Shown here piece by piece: positions 58,179 to 64,000 of a stretch of 64,000 bases of DNA. The DNA is from VAZQ01 sp963835165 (lineage in GTDB: Bacteria; Pseudomonadota; Alphaproteobacteria; Rhizobiales; Xanthobacteraceae), in assembly GCA_963835165.1 (NCBI GenBank), contig CAWIGD010000070.1, positions 162,972 to 226,971 of the forward strand, read 5' to 3'. Positions within the stretch are counted from its first letter, which is position 1. Every line of letters begins with the position of its first letter. The notes below the pieces were generated by a model. The model worked only from the letters and a program-made list of their open reading frames with translations. It ran no database searches and was not told the DNA's origin. The position numbers and the translations under genes are program-made.

Positions 58179-59172
58179 GCTGTTTGCGGCGCAGGTGGCG
58201 CGCACGCCGGCTGCGGATGCGGTGGTGTTCGAGGATGAGCGGCTGAGCTATGGCGAGCTCGATGCGCGTTCGAGCCAGCTGGCGCATCACCTGCGCGGGC
58301 TCGGGGTCGGGCCCGAGGTGGTGGTGGGGCTGTGCATCGAGCGCTCGCTGGCGATGCTGGTGGGGCTGCTCGGCATCCTCAAGGCCGGGGGCGCCTATCT
58401 GCCGCTCGATCCGGACTATCCGCCGGAGCGGCTGGCGTTCATGCTGGCGGATGCCGGCGCGCCGGTGCTGCTCACCCGCGCGGCGCTGCGCGCGCATTTG
58501 CCCGCGCATGACGTCAGCAGCGACGACATGCGCAGCGACGACGTGCACATCGATGACGCGCACATCGTGTGCCTCGATGCCGACTGGCCCGCCATCGCGC
58601 AACAGCCCACGACCGCCCCGGCCACCGGCCTCCAGCCGCAGCACCCCGCCTACGTCATCTACACATCCGGCTCCACCGGAATGCCCAAGGGCGTCGCCGT
58701 CACGCATGGCGGCATCCCCAATCTTGCCGCGGCACATATCGATCGCCTCGCCATCACACCGATGCCCGCATCCTGCAGTTCGCATCGCTCAGCTTCGATG
58801 CTGCCGCTTCGGAGATTGCGACGGCTCTCGCGTCTGGCGCTGCTCTTGTCTTGCCTTCGGGGGAGCGCAGCGGCGATGCTCTTGCCAAGCCTCATCCGAG
58901 AGCAACGTGTCACACATGCGATCATTGCCGCCGGTGGTGGTGGCCGACCTGCCGGAGAGCTTAGGGCTGGCGGGTCTGCTCGTCGGCGGCGAGTCGTGTG
59001 GGCCGGACCTGGTGGCGCGTTGGTCGCGGGGGCGGCGGATGATCAACGCGTATGGGCCGACGGAGACGACGGTCTGCGCGACCATGAGCGAAGCGCTGGC
59101 GGGCGCGATCGTTCCTCCGATCGGCCGTCCGATCTGGAACACGCGGGTTTACGTTTTGGACGGAGGTCTTGA
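57364..59172 (+). CDS. NRPS fragment: C4(C-terminal)-A4(N-terminal)
   Basis: The genuine part begins near 57436 (PHDPGRQPVAPEQIRL), completes C4 (GREDVVFGVTVAGRPPEI, GLFINTLPLRV) and enters A4 (LPELFAAQVARTP to TSGSTGMPKGVAVTHGG). From about 58763 the frame is lost. The A4 pocket continues as FASLSFDAAASEIATAL in a second frame, and as VVVADLPESLGLAGLLVGGE and NAYGPTETTVCATM in a third. The specificity DASILGAVCK is unassigned; A322 with V330-C331 is reminiscent of aromatic-activating domains. A 15-nt expansion of the GACGAC stretch (58516-58545) is unique to this copy. Confidence 0.82.
   Translation: MPARSLPGGRPWRGWKRPRVWPPHDPGRQPVAPEQIRLSLTAPLTTALTAQARRHGLTLNTLIQTAWAILLGRLTGREDVVFGVTVAGRPPEIAGIESMVGLFINTLPLRVQLPPGTALLELLRQVQDSLSRLMEHQHLGLAEVQGLAGLGELFDTLVVFENYPVDRAGLSSDAGGLRLTDFRGLDATHYPLSLAAHPGERLQLQLSYRPDLFDRSSVEAIAGRLVRLLEGAVADPDRAIGRLDILSPAERHTILREWNDTARAVPGMTLPELFAAQVARTPAADAVVFEDERLSYGELDARSSQLAHHLRGLGVGPEVVVGLCIERSLAMLVGLLGILKAGGAYLPLDPDYPPERLAFMLADAGAPVLLTRAALRAHLPAHDVSSDDMRSDDVHIDDAHIVCLDADWPAIAQQPTTAPATGLQPQHPAYVIYTSGSTGMPKGVAVTHGGIPNLAAAHIDRLAITPMPASCSSHRSASMLPLRRLRRLSRLALLLSCLRGSAAAMLLPSLIREQRVTHAIIAAGGGGRPAGELRAGGSARRRRVVWAGPGGALVAGAADDQRVWADGDDGLRDHERSAGGRDRSSDRPSDLEHAGLRFGRRS
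57993..58708 (+). repeat. Partial repeat copy: end of C4 and A4(N-terminal)
   Basis: It is near-identical to the right-hand ~0.7 kb of the full repeat, from GACCTGTTCGATCG to the A3 motif, with a 15-nt insertion near 58520. With 54579-55177 it frames the unique E-C4 region, as if E-C4 had replaced the common C domain. Confidence 0.9.
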
Positions 59173-59215
59173 GCCTGTCCCTGCTGGTGTGAGCGGAGAG
59201 CTTTACATAGCGGGT
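58764..59215 (+). pseudogene. A4 pocket region, broken by several indels
   Basis: Three frame changes are visible. A missing C occurs near 58763 (acaccg for acacccg). A change near 58883 comes between SGDALA and SLIREQRVTHAII. An extra G near 58933 (attgccgccg for attccgccg) precedes VVVADLPES. A final extra G near 59216 lies at the start of the repeat. The encoded sequence is otherwise a normal adenylation core, so loss of frame is recent or artefactual. Confidence 0.72.
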
Positions 59216-61867
59216 GTCTGGCCTTGCGCGGGGCTATGTGGGGCGCTCTGGCCTGACGGCGGAGCGGTTTGTTGCGGACCCGTTCGGTGCGGCGGGGAGC
59301 CGGATGTACCGCACCGGGGACTTGGCGCGCTGGCGCGTTGATGGGGTGCTGGAGTTTCTGGGTCGTGCGGATGCGCAGGTGAAGGTGCGGGGCTTCCGCA
59401 TCGAGCCTGGGGAGATCGAGGCGGCACTGGTGCGCCATGGGGATGTTGCGCAGGCGGCGGTGATTGCGCGCGAGGACGGCCCCGGGGGCAAGCGGCTGGT
59501 TGGCTATGTGGTAGCGGCGGGGGCAGCGGTGCCCGATGCGGCGGTGTTGCGTTCGCATCTGGGGCGCAGCCTTCCCGAGCACATGGTGCCATCGGCGTTC
59601 GTGGTGCTGGACCGTCTTCCGCTCACGCCCAACGGCAAGCTCGACCGTCGTGCGCTGCCGGCGCCGGAGGCGCGTGTGGGATCGGTGCGGCGAGTTGCGC
59701 GCACGCCGCAGGAGGAGATCCTGTGCGGGCTGTTTGCGGAGGTTCTGGGGCTTGAGCGTGTTGGGATCGACGACAACTTCTTCGCGCTGGGGGGTCATTC
59801 GCTGCTGGCGACGCGGCTGATCAGCCGCATCCGCTCGACGCTGGATGTTGAGCTTGCGATCCGCAGCCTGTTCGAGGCGCCGACGGTTGAGGCGCTGGTG
59901 CAACGGCTTGGGGATGCGCGGCCTGCGCGTGCGGCGTTGCGTGCGCTGGCGCGGCCTGCGGAGATCCCGCTGTCGTATGCGCAACGCCGGCTGTGGTTCC
60001 TTGACCGGCTGGAAGGATCGAGCGCGACCTACACGATCCCGCTGGCGCTGCGTGTTCGTGGGGTGCTGGATCGCGCTGCGCTGGAGGCGGCGCTGGGCGA
60101 CCTGGTTGAGCGGCACGAGAGCCTTCGCACGATCTTCCCGGACACGCTGGGTGTTCCGCGGCAAGTGATCCTTGATGCGGGGGTGGCGCGCCCGCGGCTT
60201 TCGGTTACGGCGGTTGAGGAAGCTTCGCTGGCGGGGGCGTTGTCGGGTGCGGCGCGCACGGGGTTTGATCTGGCGCGCGAGCCGCCGCTGCGGGTGCATC
60301 TGTTTGCGCTGGGGGAGAGCGAGCACGTCGTTCTGCTGCTGCTGCACCACATTGCCGGCGACGGCTGGTCGCTGGCGCCGCTGCTGCGCGATCTCGGTCG
60401 CTTCTACGAGGCGCGCTGCCAGGGTCAGGCGGCGGCGATTGCGGCGCTGCCTGTTCAATATGCCGATTACACGCTGTGGCAGCACGCGGTTCTGGGCTCG
60501 GAGGAGGATGGGGAGAGCGCGATTGCGCGCCAGCTTTCGTTCTGGACCAGCCAGCTGGCGGGGCTTCCGGACCAGCTTGATCTTCCGCTCGACCGTGCGC
60601 GGCCTGCGGTGTCGAGCTATCGCGGGGGGAGCGTTGGGCTGCGGCTGTCTGGGCCGCTGCACGGTGCCTTGCTGGAGCTTGCGCGCGCGAGCGGAGCGAG
60701 CCTGTTCATGGTTCTGCAGGCTGGTCTGAGCGCGCTGCTGACGCGGCTTGGTGCGGGCAGCGACATTGCGATCGGGAGCCCGATTGCGGGTCGCACCGAC
60801 AGTGCGCTGGACGATCTTGTCGGGTTCTTCGTGAACACGCTGGTGCTGCGCACGGACACGTCTGGTGCACCGAGCTTCCGTGAGTTGGTTGGGCGGGTGC
60901 GCGCGAGCAATCTTGCGGCCTACAGCCACCAGGAGCTTCCGTTTGAGCGTCTGGTTGAGGTGCTCAACCCTGCGCGCTCGCTGTCGCGTCATCCGCTGTT
61001 CCAGGTGATGCTTGTATTGCAGAACAACGCGGAGCTTCGGCCTGAGCTTTTGGGTCTTGAGGCGGGGTTTGAGGCGGTATCGACGGCGAGCGCGAAGTTC
61101 GACCTGTCGTTGAGCCTTGCGGAGCGGCGGGGTTTTGACGGGACGCCTGCGGGGATCGAGGGAGCGCTGGAATATGCCAGCGACCTGTTCGATCGTTCGA
61201 GCGTGGAGGCGATAGCTGGGCGGCTGGTTCGGCTGCTGGAGGGAGCGGTTGCCGATCCGGATCGTGCGATCGGCCGGCTCGACATTCTCAGCCCCGCGGA
61301 GCGTCACACCATCCTGCGGGAGTGGAACGACACCGCGCGTGCGGTCCCTGGCATGACCTTGCCTGAGCTGTTCGCGGCGCAGGTGGCGCGCACGCCGGCT
61401 GCGGATGCGGTTGTGTTCGAGGATGAGCGGCTGAGCTATGGCGAGCTCGATGCGCGTTCGAGCCAGCTGGCGCATCACCTGCGCGGGCTCGGGGTCGGGC
61501 CCGAGGTGGTGGTGGGGCTGTGCATCGAGCGCTCGCTGGCGATGCTGGTTGGGCTGCTCGGCATCCTCAAGGCCGGGGGCGCCTATCTGCCGCTCGATCC
61601 GGACTATCCGCCGGAGCGGCTGGCGTTCATGCTGGCGGATGCCGGCGCGCCGGTGCTGCTCACCCGCGCGGCGCTGCGCGCGCATTTGCCCGCGCATGAC
61701 GTCAGCAGCGACGACGTGTGCATCGATGACGCGCACATCGTGTGCCTCGATGCCGACTGGCCCGCCATCGCGCAACAGCCCACGACCGCCCCGGCCACCG
61801 GCCTCCAGCCGCAGCACCCCGCCTACGTCATCTACACATCCGGCTCCACCGGAATGCCCAAGGGCGT
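59189..61867 (+). repeat. NRPS long direct repeat, copy 3 (~2.68 kb)
   Basis: The boundaries are the same. It shares the extra G (59216) and gctctggcc variants with copy 2, and atcctgtgc with copy 4. It spans A4(C-terminal)-T4-C5-A5(N-terminal). The mosaic of shared variants fits gene conversion. Confidence 0.95.
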
Positions 61868-62312
61868 GATGATTGACCACGCTTCGCTTGGCAATTACAT
61901 CGCGTGGGGAATTCCGGCCTGCCGATTGAGCGTTGGGACCGGAGCACCCGTCCTCAACGCTTTGGCGTTCGACGCGACCGTTACCGCACTTTTCCTGCCG
62001 CTGTTCTCGGGCAAGCTCGTCGTGCTTCCGCCCGAACAAGACCAGTTTGAGATACTTGCAAACCGCTACGGAAGCTGCGGGCGACTTCAGTCTCCTCAAG
62101 CTGACGCCCTCTCATCTCGATATTCTCAACAACATAGGACCCATCGAGCGCCTTTCGCGACTAACCCACTGCATCGTCGTCGGCGGCGAGAGCGTGACCG
62201 GCGCGCACCTCGCTCCTTGGCGTCGTCACGTTCCACAAACCCAGATCATTATTCACTACGGCCCGACCGAGACGACGTGCGGCAGCACCACCTACGAGCT
62301 TCAATCCACTGA
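59214..62312 (+). CDS. NRPS fragment: A4(C-terminal)-T4-C5-A5(N-terminal)
   Basis: This fragment repeats the block SGLARGYVG...NGKLDRR, T4 (LGGHSL), an LCL condensation domain and A5 through TSGSTGMPKGVMIDHASL. It continues into the A5 pocket (NALAFDATVTALFLPLF) up to about 62063. An extra C there (aaccgctacg for aacgctacg) shifts the frame; the rest to 62312 is meaningless. Variants shared with 51378-54083 (gctctggcc, gcggtgttgcg) show these two copies are closest relatives. Confidence 0.88.
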   Translation: MSGLARGYVGRSGLTAERFVADPFGAAGSRMYRTGDLARWRVDGVLEFLGRADAQVKVRGFRIEPGEIEAALVRHGDVAQAAVIAREDGPGGKRLVGYVVAAGAAVPDAAVLRSHLGRSLPEHMVPSAFVVLDRLPLTPNGKLDRRALPAPEARVGSVRRVARTPQEEILCGLFAEVLGLERVGIDDNFFALGGHSLLATRLISRIRSTLDVELAIRSLFEAPTVEALVQRLGDARPARAALRALARPAEIPLSYAQRRLWFLDRLEGSSATYTIPLALRVRGVLDRAALEAALGDLVERHESLRTIFPDTLGVPRQVILDAGVARPRLSVTAVEEASLAGALSGAARTGFDLAREPPLRVHLFALGESEHVVLLLLHHIAGDGWSLAPLLRDLGRFYEARCQGQAAAIAALPVQYADYTLWQHAVLGSEEDGESAIARQLSFWTSQLAGLPDQLDLPLDRARPAVSSYRGGSVGLRLSGPLHGALLELARASGASLFMVLQAGLSALLTRLGAGSDIAIGSPIAGRTDSALDDLVGFFVNTLVLRTDTSGAPSFRELVGRVRASNLAAYSHQELPFERLVEVLNPARSLSRHPLFQVMLVLQNNAELRPELLGLEAGFEAVSTASAKFDLSLSLAERRGFDGTPAGIEGALEYASDLFDRSSVEAIAGRLVRLLEGAVADPDRAIGRLDILSPAERHTILREWNDTARAVPGMTLPELFAAQVARTPAADAVVFEDERLSYGELDARSSQLAHHLRGLGVGPEVVVGLCIERSLAMLVGLLGILKAGGAYLPLDPDYPPERLAFMLADAGAPVLLTRAALRAHLPAHDVSSDDVCIDDAHIVCLDADWPAIAQQPTTAPATGLQPQHPAYVIYTSGSTGMPKGVMIDHASLGNYIAWGIPACRLSVGTGAPVLNALAFDATVTALFLPLFSGKLVVLPPEQDQFEILANRYGSCGRLQSPQADALSSRYSQQHRTHRAPFATNPLHRRRRRERDRRAPRSLASSRSTNPDHYSLRPDRDDVRQHHLRASIH

Positions 62313-64000
62313 TCCTGATGACGGCGTCATGCCGATCGGCCGTCCGATCTGGAACACGCGGGTTTACGTTCTGGACGGAGGTCTTGAGCCTGTCCCTGCT
62401 GGTGTGAGCGGAGAGCTTTACATAGCGGGTTCTGGCCTTGCGCGGGGCTATGTGGGGCGCTCGGGCCTGACGGCGGAGCGGTTTGTTGCGGACCCGTTCG
62501 GTGCGGCGGGGAGCCGGATGTACCGCACCGGGGACTTGGCGCGCTGGCGCGTTGATGGGGTGCTGGAGTTTCTGGGTCGTGCGGATGCGCAGGTGAAGGT
62601 GCGGGGCTTCCGCATCGAGCCTGGGGAGATCGAGGCGGCACTGGTGCGCCATGGGGATGTTGCGCAGGCGGCGGTGATTGCGCGCGAGGACGGCCCCGGG
62701 GGCAAGCGGCTGGTTGGCTATGTGGTAGCGGCGGGGGCAGCGGTGCCCGATGCGGCGGCGTTGCGTGCGCATCTGGGGCGCAGCCTTCCCGAGCACATGG
62801 TGCCATCGGCGTTCGTGGTGCTGGACCGTCTTCCGCTCACGCCCAACGGCAAGCTCGACCGTCGTGCGCTGCCGGCGCCGGAGGCGCGTGTGGGATCGGT
62901 GCGGCGAGTTGCGCGCACGCCGCAGGAGGAGATCCTGTGCGGGCTGTTTGCGGAGGTTCTGGGGCTTGAGCGTGTTGGGATCGACGACAACTTCTTCGCG
63001 CTGGGGGGTCATTCGCTGCTGGCGACGCGGCTGATCAGCCGCATCCGCTCGACGCTGGATGTTGAGCTTGCGATCCGCAGCCTGTTCGAGGCGCCGACGG
63101 TTGAGGCGCTGGTGCAACGGCTTGGGGATGCGCGGCCTGCGCGTGCGGCGTTGCGTGCGCTGGCGCGGCCTGCGGAGATCCCGCTGTCGTATGCGCAACG
63201 CCGGCTGTGGTTCCTTGACCGGCTGGAAGGATCGAGCGCGACCTACACGATCCCGCTGGCGCTGCGTGTTCGTGGGGTGCTGGATCGCGCTGCGCTGGAG
63301 GCGGCGCTGGGCGACCTGGTTGAGCGGCACGAGAGCCTTCGCACGATCTTCCCGGACACGCTGGGTGTTCCGCGGCAAGTGATCCTTGATGCGGGGGTGG
63401 CGCGACCGCGGCTTTCGGTTACGGCGGTTGAGGAAGCTTCGCTTGCGGGGGCGTTGTCGGGTGCGGCGCGCACGGGGTTTGATCTGGCGCGCGAGCCGCC
63501 GCTGCGGGTGCATCTGTTTGCGCTGGGGGAGAGCGAGCACGTCGTTCTGCTGCTGCTGCACCACATTGCCGGCGACGGCTGGTCGCTGGCGCCGCTGCTG
63601 CGCGATCTCGGTCGCTTCTACGAGGCGCGCTGCCAGGGTCAGGCGGCGGCGATTGCGGCGCTGCCTGTTCAATATGCCGATTACACGCTGTGGCAGCACG
63701 CGGTTCTGGGCTCGGAGGAGGATGGGGAGAGCGCGATTGCGCGCCAGCTTTCGTTCTGGACCAGCCAGCTGGCGGGGCTTCCGGACCAGCTTGATCTTCC
63801 GCTCGACCGTGCGCGGCCTGCGGTGTCGAGCTATCGCGGGGGGAGCGTTGGGCTGCGGCTGTCTGGGCCGCTGCACGGTGCCTTGCTGGAGCTTGCGCGC
63901 GCGAGCGGAGCGAGCCTGTTCATGGTTCTGCAGGCTGGTCTGAGCGCGCTGCTGACGCGGCTTGGTGCGGGCAGCGACATTGCGATCGGGAGCCCGATTG
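62065..64000 (+). CDS. NRPS fragment: A5(C-terminal)-T5-C6, open to the window edge
   Basis: From 62065 the frame encodes ATEAAGDFSLLKLTPSHLDIL, CIVVGGESVTG and HYGPTETTCGSTTY, completing an A5 pocket of DATKVGHCGK, close to the aspartate/asparagine codes (DLTKVGHxGK). T5 (LGGHSL, Ser at 63013) and the start of another LCL condensation domain (HHIAGDGWS) follow without a break to base 64000. At least one more module must lie beyond the window. Confidence 0.85.
62404..64000 (+). repeat. NRPS long direct repeat, copy 4 (cut by window edge)
   Basis: It starts at the same boundary and runs through A5(C-terminal), T5 and part of C6 to the window end, near-identical to the other copies. Confidence 0.95.

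Larger units (their letters stand above)
45656..64000 (+). other. Non-ribosomal peptide synthetase locus, five modules plus start of a sixth, frame broken, right end cut
   Basis: Domain order is C1(45740-46960)-A1(47070-48610)-T1(Ser codon 48728); C2(48895-50210)-A2(50285-51840)-T2(Ser 51963); C3(52130-53445)-A3(53520-55065)-T3(Ser 55188)-E(55290-56720). Then come C4(56780-58075)-A4(58150-59680)-T4(Ser 59799); C5(59966-61281)-A5(61355-62900)-T5(Ser 63013); C6(63180 to edge). Domains are contiguous with no other genes between, so this was probably one very large gene. Pocket residues, by my alignment to GrsA, give A1 DAFWLGGTFK (Val), A2 DFWNIGMVHK (Thr), A3 about DAWQLGLIQK (Gln-like, then epimerised), A4 about DASILGAVCK (unassigned) and A5 DATKVGHCGK (Asp/Asn-like). 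Frames break in A2, A3, C4, A4 and A5. No thioesterase is in the window. Confidence 0.88.

Noticed and set aside
46999..64000. CRISPR or transposon explanation for the long repeats
   Set aside because: The repeats are in-frame NRPS domains of ~2.68 kb without terminal inverted repeats, transposase genes or short regularly spaced units.

Overview
The window is high-GC, densely coded DNA and reads as an alphaproteobacterium, most likely of the Rhizobiales (Bradyrhizobium/Rhodopseudomonas-like). The reasons are the glgE-treS/maltokinase-glgB-glgX-treY operon, CO-dehydrogenase-like molybdenum hydroxylases and 4-nt or shorter gene overlaps typical of that group. The assignment is an inference, because no rRNA or other marker gene is present.

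Region 1 (1-19090) looks like a catabolic and redox island. On the minus strand, in transcription order from the right, are two paralogous molybdenum-hydroxylase operons, each large subunit, FAD subunit, then a fused [2Fe-2S]+CoxG subunit. A GntR/UTRA regulator lies between them. After them come an M20 metallo-amidohydrolase, an NADPH:F420 oxidoreductase (npdG), an FO synthase (fbiC, CofG-CofH fusion) and a PLP-dependent fold-type-II enzyme cut by the left edge. Diverging on the plus strand is a three-gene ABC importer (ATPase, permease, Tat-type binding protein) of the nitrate/sulfonate/NMT1 class. An ATnGTACTAt-like motif recurs 40-95 nt upstream of several of these genes. Together the genes suggest uptake and breakdown of an unidentified small molecule using Mo-hydroxylases and deazaflavin chemistry. 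The first large subunit has a 1-nt frameshift.

Region 2 (19275-33896) is a glycogen/maltose/trehalose cluster: malQ (minus), then a plus-strand operon glgE, treS-maltokinase fusion, glgB, glgX, a 41-codon overlapping ORF and treY. TreS/maltokinase makes maltose-1-phosphate, GlgE polymerises it and GlgB branches it. GlgX debranches and TreY starts conversion to trehalose. The usual TreY partner, TreZ, is not in the window.

Region 3 (34225-64000) is a non-ribosomal peptide locus with accessory genes. These are a divergent biopterin-dependent aromatic amino acid hydroxylase, a phosphopantetheinyl transferase, a secreted metallo-beta-lactamase-fold protein, an SPFH membrane protein, a SyrD/PvdE-type ABC exporter, a small membrane protein, two DUF697 paralogues, an MbtH protein, an SbmA/BacA-type ABC protein and a ParA-like ATPase. 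From 45656 to beyond the right edge runs an NRPS locus: C-A-T / C-A-T / C-A-T-E / C-A-T / C-A-T / C... By my reading of the pocket residues the A domains suggest Val, Thr, Gln-like (epimerised), unassigned and Asp/Asn-like.

The most striking structure is in the NRPS. Blocks of about 2.68 kb (C-terminal A, T, C, N-terminal A) are near-identical between modules, and only ~0.5-0.6 kb islands encoding the substrate pocket differ. Reading-frame breaks cluster in those islands, so the locus is either decaying or, more likely, carries assembly errors between long repeats.
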